Of a stretch of DNA of 49,762 bases, positions 24,167-33,055 are shown in pieces. The DNA comes from Acholeplasmatales bacterium (GTDB taxonomy: Bacteria; Bacillota_I; Bacilli_A; Acholeplasmatales; Anaeroplasmataceae), in NCBI GenBank assembly GCA_017524905.1, contig JAFXUP010000039.1, positions 1 through 49,762 on the forward strand. The letters are read 5' to 3'. How positions within the stretch are numbered: position 1 is the stretch's first letter; each line of letters begins with the position of its first letter. Both the position numbers and the translations under genes were made by a program. The notes beneath the pieces were generated by a model that was given only the letters and a program-made list of their open reading frames with translations, had not been told where the DNA came from and did not search any database.

Positions 24167-24187
24167 GGGGGCTTATAGCCCCTTTTT
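24167..24187 (+). terminator. Terminator after the Lrp-family gene
   Basis: GGGGCT/AGCCCC stem with a TAT loop (24168-24182), then five T. Confidence 0.85.
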
Positions 24188-24264
24188 AAATTTATGGGTG
24201 ATTTTGAGTTTAAATTTTAGCTATAATTTGTTAAAATATAATAAGTTGAAGAGAGGTTTTTCTT

Positions 24265-25092
24265 ATGTATAAAGCTAATTACCATACCCATATGAGATTT
24301 TGTAATCATGCTGTTGGTGATGTTAAGGATTATGTAGAGGCAGCAATTAAATATGGACTTATAGAATTAGGTATGACAGATCATGGTCCTATTCCATCAT
24401 ATTTTATGAATGAAGAAGATTATAAAAGAACAATAAGCTATGAAAATATGAAGGAAGAAGAGGTTTCTTTATACTTAAAGCAAATAGAGGATTGTCAAAA
24501 AATATATGGTAATAAGATTAAGATATTAAGTGGATTTGAAGTTGAATTTTTAGAAAAACAAAAATCTTTTTATGAGAATTTAAGAAAAAAAGTGGATTAC
24601 TTAAATTTAGGAATTCATTTTTATGAATATAATGGTAAATTATATGATACATATAATGAGGTTACATATGATTCTTTAGATGGTTATTTAGAAACTGTAA
24701 AAAAAGCATTAAATACAAATATATTTAATACTTTAGTTCACCCAGATTTATTTATGTATAGATATAAAGATATTAATGGTAATTGGAATTTTGATGAAAA
24801 GTGTGAATATGTAACAAGAGAAATTATTAAAGAATGCATTAAGCATGATGTTTATGTTGAAATAAATGCAAATGGATTAAGAAAAGCAGCTGATATTTAT
24901 GATAGATCTACTTGGAAATATCCTTATGTCAGATTTTGGGAAATCGCAAAGGAATACAAGGATTTAAAAATACTTATTGGCGCTGATGCACATGAACCAT
25001 TCCGCTTATTTAATGAAAATGTTAGGGAAGTCATTAAATTTAGTGAGGAATTAGGTTTAAATATAAAAGAAAAGATGGAGATTAAGCATTGA
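24265..25092 (+). CDS. PHP-domain histidinol-phosphatase-like protein
   Basis: A 275-residue PHP metal-dependent phosphoesterase of the HisK/HisJ type. Metal ligands are in NYHTHMRFCNHA, MTDHGP, GFEVEF, LGIHF, VHPDL and GADAHEP. Histidinol-phosphatase would be the eighth step of histidine synthesis, but no other his gene is nearby, so it may act on another phosphomonoester. GAGAGG precedes the ATG by 9 bases. Its TGA overlaps the TTG start of the next gene, which is also a phosphoesterase, so the two are coupled. Confidence 0.85.
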   Translation: MYKANYHTHMRFCNHAVGDVKDYVEAAIKYGLIELGMTDHGPIPSYFMNEEDYKRTISYENMKEEEVSLYLKQIEDCQKIYGNKIKILSGFEVEFLEKQKSFYENLRKKVDYLNLGIHFYEYNGKLYDTYNEVTYDSLDGYLETVKKALNTNIFNTLVHPDLFMYRYKDINGNWNFDEKCEYVTREIIKECIKHDVYVEINANGLRKAADIYDRSTWKYPYVRFWEIAKEYKDLKILIGADAHEPFRLFNENVREVIKFSEELGLNIKEKMEIKH

Positions 25093-26402
25093 GAAGTTAT
25101 AGTATTAAGGACAATTATACATTTTTTAAATATGATAATTCAAAGGAAATGTATGATAATTTATATGATTTATTAAATGATGGATATGAAATAAGTGATT
25201 CATTTAATTTATCAGTTGAATTAAAGAAAAATGAAAATTACATATTGTTAAGCTTTATAGATTCAGAAATTAATGAAAACATAAAGGAAAATATTAAACG
25301 GGTATATAAGGAAGAAAAAATAGTTTTACCTGATTTTTCAGATTGCCAGCTTGGAATAATTTCTGGCTTTAGAAAGAATTTTGGTTATGATTTTAAATAT
25401 CCAATAATTGATGGTGTATTTGATAAGAAATATAAAAAGATGATTATTCTAGTTTTAGATGGATTAGGAAGCAATATTTTAATTAATAATTTAGATGATA
25501 ATTCATTTTTAAAAAGACATTATTTAAAAACAATTCATTCAATTTATCCATCAACTACAGCCGCATCAACAACTGCGATGAAATCAGGTTTAAGCCCTTA
25601 TACAACAGGTTGGACAGGCTGGGAAAACTATTTTAGAGAAATAAATAAAAATATTGTTTTATTTACAGGAAGAGATTCAATAACTGATGAATTATCAGGA
25701 ATTACAGCTTATACTCAAATGCCTTATAAGCCTTTTTATCATGACATGGATAGAGTAAAAGGATATACAGTAGAACCTGATTTTAGTAAGGAAGATAGAA
25801 AAATTGATGATGTGTTAGATGAAAGCTTAAAATTAAATAAGCTTGATGAGCTTCAGGTTCAATATGTATACGATACAGAACCAGATCATTTAATGCATGA
25901 GCTTGGACCTTATGATGAGAAAATTAAAAAGCTTTTAAAGGAATATGATTTAAAAATAGAAGAATATGCTAAAAAACTTACACCTGATACATTATTAGTA
26001 ATTACGGCTGACCATGGTCATAGAGCTGTTAAGCCTATTGATATTTACAATGCAAAGGTAATTAATGAATTATTAGATAGAAAGCCTACAAATGATGCTA
26101 GATGTGTAACATTTAAGGTTAAAAAGGATAAGAAAGAAAGATTTGAATTTATCTTTAATTCATTATTTAAAGGATATTTTGAATTATATAAAACAGAAGA
26201 TGCGATTGAAAAAGGCTTCTTTGGATTAAAGGATGATATTAGATCAGAAAGAATAGATGATTTCTTAGCTGATTATATTGCCTTTGGTATTAATGATAGA
26301 TATATTAATTATAAAAAAGAGCCTGATTTTATATTTAAATCACATCATGCTGGTATAACAAAAGATGAAATGGAAGTTCCAGTTATAGTTTATAGGAAGT
26401 AA
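25089..26402 (+). CDS. Alkaline phosphatase superfamily protein (type I phosphodiesterase/nucleotide pyrophosphatase-like)
   Basis: A 437-residue enzyme with the metal-dependent alkaline phosphatase/phosphodiesterase fold. The first metal Asp is in ILVLDGLG (Asp124), the nucleophile Thr in YPSTTAASTT (Thr156/157), and metal ligands lie in DTEPDHLMH, ITADHGHR and the late SHHAGIT. The ~110-residue N-terminal region has no recognised domain. The start is TTG at 25089 (4-base overlap with the upstream gene) with GGAG 8 bases before it; no ATG nearby fits better. No signal peptide, so probably cytosolic. The substrate is an unknown phosphoester. Confidence 0.85.
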   Translation: MRSYSIKDNYTFFKYDNSKEMYDNLYDLLNDGYEISDSFNLSVELKKNENYILLSFIDSEINENIKENIKRVYKEEKIVLPDFSDCQLGIISGFRKNFGYDFKYPIIDGVFDKKYKKMIILVLDGLGSNILINNLDDNSFLKRHYLKTIHSIYPSTTAASTTAMKSGLSPYTTGWTGWENYFREINKNIVLFTGRDSITDELSGITAYTQMPYKPFYHDMDRVKGYTVEPDFSKEDRKIDDVLDESLKLNKLDELQVQYVYDTEPDHLMHELGPYDEKIKKLLKEYDLKIEEYAKKLTPDTLLVITADHGHRAVKPIDIYNAKVINELLDRKPTNDARCVTFKVKKDKKERFEFIFNSLFKGYFELYKTEDAIEKGFFGLKDDIRSERIDDFLADYIAFGINDRYINYKKEPDFIFKSHHAGITKDEMEVPVIVYRK

Positions 26403-26406
26403 TATT

Positions 26407-27897
26407 ATGTTTTTTCAAATTAAATCAGTTTTATCTGATGGCATAGCTATCGGAAATATTAAGAAAATAAATGTTAATACAAATTATTTAAATGATGATA
26501 GCGAAGAAACTGCTTTTCAAAATGCGATTACTAAATCATTAGCTCAAATTGATAAAATGATGGAAGAGAATAAAGAGCTAGATGATTATTTAGTTGCTTT
26601 AAAGCTAATGATTAGTGATAAAACATTAATTAGTGGTGTTAAATCTTTAATTCATGAAGGATATAAAGCATATGATGCTGTTGAAAAAATAATGAATATG
26701 CATATAGCTGAATTAAATTTATCAACATCTGCATATCTAAAGGAAAGAGTTGCTGATTTAAGGGATATAAAAGAAAGAATCTTAAATAATTTAGGAAATA
26801 ATTCAATTAATGAGTTAAATAAATCATATATAATTTTTGTTAATGAATTAAATCCAACTGATTTAATTTTCCATAAGAAAAATATTTTAGCTATTATTGC
26901 TAAGCATGGTGGATATACATCACATTCAGCTATTTTAGCAAGAAATTGGGGCATTCCATATATAATTTATGATAATGATTTAGAAGATGGTGAAAATGTC
27001 ATTTTAGATACTTTTAAAATGAGATTGATAACTAAGCCAACTCAAGAAGAAATCTATGATTATAAGCTTGAAATTGCTAAAAGAGAAGGATTTGTAAAAA
27101 AAGCAATTAAGCATGATGGCTTTGATTTTTTAGCAAATGTTGGTTCTAATTTTGATTTAGAAAATGTTTGCCAATATGGCTTTGACGGTATTGGCTTATA
27201 TAGAACTGAATTAATATTTATGAATAGTGATAAGCCTTTAAGCTTTGATGAGCAATATTTAATATATAATAAGGCATCTAAAATGCTTAATGGAAAGCCA
27301 ATTACCTTTAGAATTTTTGATATTGGTGATGATAAGAGATTATCATATATTAAAACGCATAAAAAGGGTGTGGATAATTATGTTAAGAATCAGGAATTAT
27401 TCATTACTCAAATTAAGGCATTATTAAAGGCTAATGAAGGAAATATTAAGATTATGTTTCCTATGATTGAAACACCTTCTGAATTTAATTTTTTAAGAGA
27501 ATGGGTAATAAATATTGCCAAGGAAAATAATTATAATGTGCCTAAATTAGGTATGATGCTTGAAACTAAGGAAGCTTTAGAGCATATTAGCGAATTTAAA
27601 AATGTAGATTTTATTTCTATTGGTACAAATGATTTAACTCATGATATTTATCATATTAGTAGGGATAATGCATTAGATTTATTTTCACATTATATAAATG
27701 ATTTAACTGTTAAATTAAAAGCTGTTGTAGAATACGCAAAAGAAAATAATATTTATTTAAGTGTATGTGGTGAATTAGCTTCAATTCCAGCTGCGGCTTT
27801 AAAATTTTATGAGATTGGAATTAGAAATTTATCTGTCTCACCATCAATGATTAGAACGTTAAATTCTATTTATACTGATTTTATTAATAATAAATAA
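26407..27897 (+). CDS. PEP-utilising phosphotransferase, EI-like (shortened, divergent)
   Basis: Resembles enzyme I of the sugar PTS, which takes phosphate from PEP. Phospho-acceptor His173 is in HGGYTSHSAILARNWGIP. The C-terminal barrel has GIGLYRTELIFM, MFPMIETPSEF, ISIGTNDLTHD and the active Cys in SVCGELA. At 496 residues it is ~75 shorter than usual EI (~570). The NPFLGYRAIR segment that supplies a PEP-binding Arg is missing; after FDIGDDKRLSYI the sequence reads KTHKKGVDNYVKNQELFI. It may be a weak or specialised EI paralogue. No HPr gene or PTS permease is in the window. AGGAAG precedes the ATG. Confidence 0.8.
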   Translation: MFFQIKSVLSDGIAIGNIKKINVNTNYLNDDSEETAFQNAITKSLAQIDKMMEENKELDDYLVALKLMISDKTLISGVKSLIHEGYKAYDAVEKIMNMHIAELNLSTSAYLKERVADLRDIKERILNNLGNNSINELNKSYIIFVNELNPTDLIFHKKNILAIIAKHGGYTSHSAILARNWGIPYIIYDNDLEDGENVILDTFKMRLITKPTQEEIYDYKLEIAKREGFVKKAIKHDGFDFLANVGSNFDLENVCQYGFDGIGLYRTELIFMNSDKPLSFDEQYLIYNKASKMLNGKPITFRIFDIGDDKRLSYIKTHKKGVDNYVKNQELFITQIKALLKANEGNIKIMFPMIETPSEFNFLREWVINIAKENNYNVPKLGMMLETKEALEHISEFKNVDFISIGTNDLTHDIYHISRDNALDLFSHYINDLTVKLKAVVEYAKENNIYLSVCGELASIPAAALKFYEIGIRNLSVSPSMIRTLNSIYTDFINNK

Positions 27898-27987
27898 TTT
27901 TAATTGGATTTTTACTTTTATTATTTTGTTATTTTTAGTATAATTACTTGTGTGCTATTTAGCATAAAGAAAGATTGGAGATATTAT

Positions 27988-29268
27988 ATGAGTACATTAG
28001 TTATTGTAGGCTCTCAATGGGGAGACGAGGGCAAAGGTAAAATTACAGATTATATTGCCCAAGAATCTGATGTTGTTGTAAGAAGTCAAGGCGGAAATAA
28101 CGCAGGACATACAATTACATTCGGTGGTGAAAAATTCGCATTAAGAAGTATTCCTTCTGGAATTTTTAATCCAAAAATTAAAAATGTAATGGCCAATGGT
28201 ATGGTTATTAATCCTAAGCAAATGTTAGAAGAATTAAAGGGATTAGAGGAAAGAGGAATTAAGGATTATCAATTATTTGTATCTAATCGTGCTCATGTTG
28301 TAATGCCTTATCATCAAGCACTTGATGGAGCGTATGAACAATTTAAGGGTGATAAGAAGATTGGTACTACAAAGCGTGGTATTGGTCCTTGTTATGCTGA
28401 TAAGGCTAATAGAATTGGTATTAGAATTTGTGATTTAATTAATCCAGAGGTATTCAAGAAGGTTTTAAAGGATACTTTAACAATTAAGAATATGGAATTA
28501 AAGATGTTAGGTCTTCCTGAATTTTCTTTTGATGAAATTTATAATGAATATGTTGAATATGGTAAGAAAATTAAACCATTCGTATGTGATACATCTTTAT
28601 TATTAGAAGAAGAAATTGAAAAGAATTCTAAGATATTATTTGAAGGTGCACAAGGTGTTATGCTATGTCTTGATCATGGTACATACCCATATGTAACATC
28701 TTCATCACCTACAGGTGCTTCAGTACCTTTAAATGCTGGTATTGCCGCAAGAAATATCAATAATGTTTTAGGTATTTGTAAGGCTTATACTACAAGAGTT
28801 GGTGAAGGTCCATTCCCAACAGAGCTTGATGGCGATTTAGCAACTTATATTAGAGAGCGTGGCCATGAATATGGTACAGTAACTAAGCGTCCAAGAAGAG
28901 TTGGCTGGTTAGACTGTGTTGCTTTAAATTATGCAAGAAGAGTTGCTGGTATTAATTATTTATCATTAATGCTATTTGACGTATTATCAGGCTTAGATAA
29001 GATTAAGATTTGTTATGCTTATGAGCTAGATGGAAAGGTTATTAATACTGTTCCTGCATCTTTAGATGATTATTCTCGTTGTAAGCCAGTTTATTTAGAA
29101 ATGGATGGCTGGAAGGAAGATATTACTAATGTAACATCTTTTGATGAATTACCTATAAATGCAAAGAAGTATTTAAGAAAAATTGAAGAATTAACAAAGA
29201 CTGAAATTGTTATTTTCTCAGTTGGTCCTGATAGATTACAAACTATTAAATTAAAGGAAATTTTTTAA
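27988..29268 (+). CDS. purA: Adenylosuccinate synthetase
   Basis: Joins IMP and aspartate with GTP to form adenylosuccinate, the first committed step to AMP. The N-terminal VIVGSQWGDEGKGKI loop, GGNNAGHT, the KRGIGPCYADK IMP loop and TRVGEGPFPTE identify it without doubt. Its 426 residues are standard. ATG 27988 has TTGGAG 7 bases upstream; the frame is open further back to 27904 but that extension is hydrophobic noise. TATAAT lies near 27937-27942 and a small TGCTA/TAGCA hairpin at 27953-27964 sits in the leader. No purine riboswitch is visible. Confidence 0.98.
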   Translation: MSTLVIVGSQWGDEGKGKITDYIAQESDVVVRSQGGNNAGHTITFGGEKFALRSIPSGIFNPKIKNVMANGMVINPKQMLEELKGLEERGIKDYQLFVSNRAHVVMPYHQALDGAYEQFKGDKKIGTTKRGIGPCYADKANRIGIRICDLINPEVFKKVLKDTLTIKNMELKMLGLPEFSFDEIYNEYVEYGKKIKPFVCDTSLLLEEEIEKNSKILFEGAQGVMLCLDHGTYPYVTSSSPTGASVPLNAGIAARNINNVLGICKAYTTRVGEGPFPTELDGDLATYIRERGHEYGTVTKRPRRVGWLDCVALNYARRVAGINYLSLMLFDVLSGLDKIKICYAYELDGKVINTVPASLDDYSRCKPVYLEMDGWKEDITNVTSFDELPINAKKYLRKIEELTKTEIVIFSVGPDRLQTIKLKEIF

Positions 29269-29706
29269 TTGAAAGAAAAATTATTAATTTCTTCTTGTCT
29301 TTTAGGTAATAACGTTAAATATAATGGTAAAAATAATTATGTAGAAGGAATTTATAAATTAAAGGATTTATATGATTTAGTTATTGTATGTCCTGAGGTT
29401 ATGGGTGGCCTTAGTATCCCAAGAATTCCATCTGAAATAATTAATGATGAAGTAATCAATAAAGAAAAAATAAATGTAACTAAAGAATTTAATAAGGGTA
29501 AGGATATTGTATTAGATTTAGTAAAAAAATATGACATCAAAAAAGCCTTATTAAAGGATGGTTCACCATCATGTGGTTCAACATATATTTATGATGGAAC
29601 ATTTACAGGAAAAAGAATAAAAAGCCTTGGAATTACTTCAAGATTTCTAAAAGAATTAAATATAAAAATTTATACAGAAAATAATTGGATGGAGCTATTA
29701 AAATAG
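29269..29706 (+). CDS. DUF523 family protein
   Basis: A 145-residue DUF523 protein. It has an N-terminal LISSCLLGNNVKYNG with conserved Cys, VIVCPEVMGGLSIPR, and KDGSPSCGSTYIYDGTF holding the SPSCG motif. The conserved Cys suggest a metal or Fe-S site. The role is unknown. The TTG start follows the purA stop with no gap, and AAGGAAA inside the purA end acts as the ribosome-binding site, so it is cotranscribed with purA. Confidence 0.8.
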   Translation: MKEKLLISSCLLGNNVKYNGKNNYVEGIYKLKDLYDLVIVCPEVMGGLSIPRIPSEIINDEVINKEKINVTKEFNKGKDIVLDLVKKYDIKKALLKDGSPSCGSTYIYDGTFTGKRIKSLGITSRFLKELNIKIYTENNWMELLK

Positions 29707-29777
29707 CTCCATTTTCGATTGTAAATTATTTAAAAAAATGTAAAATATTATTAGAGTATATTTTTGGAGATTTTAAT

Positions 29778-31016
29778 ATGAGAGAGCCTAGATGTAATAA
29801 TATTGTACCATCTAAAAATTTATGGGAGATTGCCATTGATTTTCTTGGTAAAATTGATAAAAAATTAATTGATTTTAATTTAAAGCTTGCCTATATAATG
29901 TATAAGGTTTGCAGAATAGAAAAGATACCTTATAATGTAACTTCTAAATTAGTTTTTTTAAGCTGCTTTAATGATGTTGGTAAATTATATGAATTAGAAA
30001 ATAAAACTGATTCAACAATTGAAACCTATTTGTTTTTAAAATATTTTTCACCTGTTAAGGATTATACAATTATTTTACTTGATCAAAATAAAACAAGAAT
30101 TTCTATTCCTGCTATTAAAGGATTAGTTTATAAAGCATGTAAGGATTATACTAATTATTTATTAAAAACCAATAATAAAGAAGAAGCATTAAAAGCTATT
30201 TTAGAAAATAAAAGTGAATATAAGCTAATTGATATTAAAGCATTAGAGATTTTAACTAAGAAAAATGATTTAATATATGAATTTAATTCATATCATTATA
30301 AGACTATAGTTTATAAATATATTTCTAAAATGATTTTTTCTGGTAAGGAAAAGAATAAATTCATTTTAATGCTATCATCACTTTTTGAAATGTATAGTGC
30401 TCAAACATTATATCATTCTAAGGTTACAGCAATTATATCTTATATGCTTGCTAAAGAAATGCATTTAAAGAATAAAAGAGCTAAAAAGCTATATATAGCT
30501 GGATTATGTCATGATTTAGGAAAGGTTTGTATTCCACTTAAAATATTAGAAAAGCCTGATAAATTAACAGATAGAGAATTTAGTATAATGAAAAAGCATG
30601 TTAGCTATACAAAAGATATTTTAAATTCTAAAATGGATTATGAAATAGTTGAGCTTGCTTATCGTCATCATGAAAAGCTAGATGGTTCTGGTTATCCTAA
30701 TAAGCTTTCAAAGGATTATTTAACAATTGATCAGCGCATTTTAGAGGTTTCGGATATTATTAGTGCTTTAATAGCTAAAAGAAGCTATAAGGAAGCTTGG
30801 GATATTGATAAAACAATTGAAATCTTAGATGATTTAGTTAATAATGGAAAGATTGATAAGGATGTTGTTGAAACATTTAAAAAGAATCAAAAGAAGATTT
30901 TAAAAACTACAGATGATTTTACAAATCAAGCCTTAAAAACATATGAAAAGATTAATAAGGAAAGAGAAAATCTAATTAGAAAAAAGAATAATAATGATGC
31001 AAAAATGGTACAATGA
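29778..31016 (+). CDS. HD-GYP domain protein (cyclic-di-GMP phosphodiesterase-like)
   Basis: A 412-residue protein. The N-terminal ~190 residues are helical with no known sensor domain. The C-terminal HD-GYP domain has LYHSKV, GLCHDLGKVCIPL (His245-Asp246), KHVSYTKDIL and HHEKLDGSGYP (GYP at 305-307), followed by IDQRILEVSDIISAL. The metal-binding residues and the GYP motif are intact, so hydrolysis of cyclic-di-GMP to GMP or pGpG is likely. It could balance the two GGDEF proteins in the window. ATG 29778 has TTGGAG upstream; an upstream in-frame start at 29685 overlaps the DUF523 gene and is rejected. Confidence 0.88.
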   Translation: MREPRCNNIVPSKNLWEIAIDFLGKIDKKLIDFNLKLAYIMYKVCRIEKIPYNVTSKLVFLSCFNDVGKLYELENKTDSTIETYLFLKYFSPVKDYTIILLDQNKTRISIPAIKGLVYKACKDYTNYLLKTNNKEEALKAILENKSEYKLIDIKALEILTKKNDLIYEFNSYHYKTIVYKYISKMIFSGKEKNKFILMLSSLFEMYSAQTLYHSKVTAIISYMLAKEMHLKNKRAKKLYIAGLCHDLGKVCIPLKILEKPDKLTDREFSIMKKHVSYTKDILNSKMDYEIVELAYRHHEKLDGSGYPNKLSKDYLTIDQRILEVSDIISALIAKRSYKEAWDIDKTIEILDDLVNNGKIDKDVVETFKKNQKKILKTTDDFTNQALKTYEKINKERENLIRKKNNNDAKMVQ

Positions 31017-31034
31017 TACCATTTTTTGTTTTTT
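31001..31034 (+). terminator. Terminator overlapping the HD-GYP stop codon
   Basis: AAAAATGGTA/TACCATTTTT stem with CAATGA loop (31001-31026), then T-rich. The TGA stop lies in the loop. Confidence 0.85.
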
Positions 31035-31102
31035 ATATAATTTAAATATTATTTAAAGTATGTTAAAATAAATAAAAGAATAAAAAAAGGGAGATAAAAA
31101 AT

Positions 31103-31918
31103 ATGATAGATGCAAAAGATTTAAAATGTACTTGCTGCGGCGAGACAGGAACAATGAGAGAATTTATTAAGGTGGGAGATTATTTACAATTATTACAGGA
31201 TGGCGTAACTTCTAAGGATAATTATAGAAGATATGTTTGTTCAAAATGCTCACATGTAGATTTTTATTGGTCATGTGTTGAGGAAACATTAAAAAAGGAA
31301 AGCCAATTAAAGCTTTATGAAAAGTTTGTTGTTGATATTAATGATAGATTAAGTAAAGCATTTTTAGATGTTACAACTAAGATTAGAGCAAGATATCAAA
31401 TGATTTATGATAAGGAATTAAAGGATACTGATTCTAATGAAAAATTACGGGTTGAAGCTAATATGAATATGCTTGATAAGATTATTACTAATTTAAAAAA
31501 TGTAATGATTTATATTGGACCTTTTTCTGTTGTTAAGGGTGAATTAGTTTTACATGGTAATAAGGGAATTGAAAATATCCTATTAAAGACTATTATGGGT
31601 GATGTATCACTTGAGTATGATGATGAATTGAAGGTATTGTGTGATTATTTATTAAGCTTTAAAGAAACAGGTGCATCTGAAATTTATAGATCAGCTGCCC
31701 AAAAGCGTTATGAAAAATCAGGATATAAATATACACTTGAGGATGCATTCTACCGTTTAATGAATTTTAAATTCGCATACATGGTTGCTAATGGTAAGAA
31801 TAAATTAATTAAGTTAATTACATTTGCAAAGGATGATGCCTTTGTAACTGATTTTGATAGAAAATATTTTGATGAAATGAAAAAGCAAGTATTAAAGATT
31901 GAAATGCCAAGTATCTAG
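31103..31918 (+). CDS. Zinc-ribbon protein of unknown function
   Basis: A 271-residue soluble protein. An N-terminal zinc ribbon (CTCCGETG near residues 9-16, VCSKCSHVDF near 45-54) is followed by a largely helical domain of ~210 residues with no recognised family. AAGGGAG lies upstream. Only 8 bases separate it from the next gene, a membrane protein with its own AGGAGG, so the two form an operon. The partner relationship suggests the zinc-ribbon protein could work at the membrane, but this is inference. Confidence 0.65.
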   Translation: MIDAKDLKCTCCGETGTMREFIKVGDYLQLLQDGVTSKDNYRRYVCSKCSHVDFYWSCVEETLKKESQLKLYEKFVVDINDRLSKAFLDVTTKIRARYQMIYDKELKDTDSNEKLRVEANMNMLDKIITNLKNVMIYIGPFSVVKGELVLHGNKGIENILLKTIMGDVSLEYDDELKVLCDYLLSFKETGASEIYRSAAQKRYEKSGYKYTLEDAFYRLMNFKFAYMVANGKNKLIKLITFAKDDAFVTDFDRKYFDEMKKQVLKIEMPSI

Positions 31919-31926
31919 GAGGTTTT

Positions 31927-32997
31927 ATGAAAAATGATAAAAGAATAGACCTTTCTACTAATCATCAAATAGCTTTATTAGAAAAATACTATGATGTTGA
32001 TAGAACAAAAAAAGAAATTAATGTTAAATTGTATTATGATAAAGCTTCTGAATTATTAAATTTTTCAGTTGGTGATATTGGAAAAGAAATGTTTGATAAT
32101 AGCGTATTAGAAAAAATTACAGAGATAACAGATCAATTTCCATCAGATTATAGGGCTAATATCATTTTTGTAGTTACTGATTTTGAAGGATATACAGTTG
32201 AATTATTAAATGAAAAGTTAATTGATATAATTGATATCAATAATTTCAAAATTATAAAAAATAGAAAATACACCTGGCTTACTGCAGCTATATTAGTTTT
32301 AGTTGGATTTGTTTTATTATTAACATTAGGTATGGCTAGGCACTTTAACTGGTTTGGTGATGGTATAAAAAAAGAAGTATTTGAAGAAATGCTTAATATT
32401 ACAAGCTGGGTATTTATTTGGCAGGCTGTAACAATTTTGTTTTTACAACCATCTAATTTATCTAAAATAGGATTTAAGATAATTAGAAGTATAAATTCAG
32501 TAAGCTTTATGGATAAGAATTTAAATTGTTTATCAAAATTAAGTAAGGATGATGTAATAGAAAACTGGGAAAGTGATAGTAGAACTAAATCATATAGAAA
32601 GGTTTTATTATTAGTATCTTCAACAGCGATATTCGCGTTAGGCTTATATAAATTAAGTCAAATAATTGTTGATTTAATTACTGTAGATAAAATGGATGGC
32701 CTTTCATTCCTTTCATATATGGTTGATGTAATATTAATTTTATCTTATACTTTTGCAGGCCTTGCAGGATTTTATAAATATCTTAATAAAAACAAATTTA
32801 GAAAGTTTGCTAAATTTTTTAGTGTTATATTAGGTTTGGTTATTTTATTTTCAATTGTAGGAAGTATCATTTCTTTCCAAGTAAATACTTTAATTTCTAA
32901 TTTAATTAGCTTATTGGTATATGGAATATATATTTTCTCAATATATGCTCCAGACAGTAAAAAAATAAAAGAGAATAAAGAAAATAAATCGAATTAA
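31927..32997 (+). CDS. Multi-pass membrane protein of unknown function
   Basis: A 356-residue protein. A cytosolic N-terminal domain (~115 residues) is followed by about six transmembrane segments: near residues 117-137, 157-175, 218-238, 250-275, 288-312 and 318-340. It has no transporter or enzyme motif that I recognise. AGGAGG overlaps the stop region of the upstream zinc-ribbon gene and sits 5-6 bases before this ATG. The pair probably acts together. Confidence 0.65.
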   Translation: MKNDKRIDLSTNHQIALLEKYYDVDRTKKEINVKLYYDKASELLNFSVGDIGKEMFDNSVLEKITEITDQFPSDYRANIIFVVTDFEGYTVELLNEKLIDIIDINNFKIIKNRKYTWLTAAILVLVGFVLLLTLGMARHFNWFGDGIKKEVFEEMLNITSWVFIWQAVTILFLQPSNLSKIGFKIIRSINSVSFMDKNLNCLSKLSKDDVIENWESDSRTKSYRKVLLLVSSTAIFALGLYKLSQIIVDLITVDKMDGLSFLSYMVDVILILSYTFAGLAGFYKYLNKNKFRKFAKFFSVILGLVILFSIVGSIISFQVNTLISNLISLLVYGIYIFSIYAPDSKKIKENKENKSN

Positions 32998-33055
32998 AAA
33001 AATTGTGATAAAATATAATATATAGAACTTATCTTTAAAGAAAGGAGTAATTAAA

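Noticed and set aside
27904..27987. N-terminal extension of PurA as a signal or membrane segment
   Set aside because: The true PurA start with TTGGAG is at 27988; the upstream frame is promoter and leader DNA that happens to stay open.
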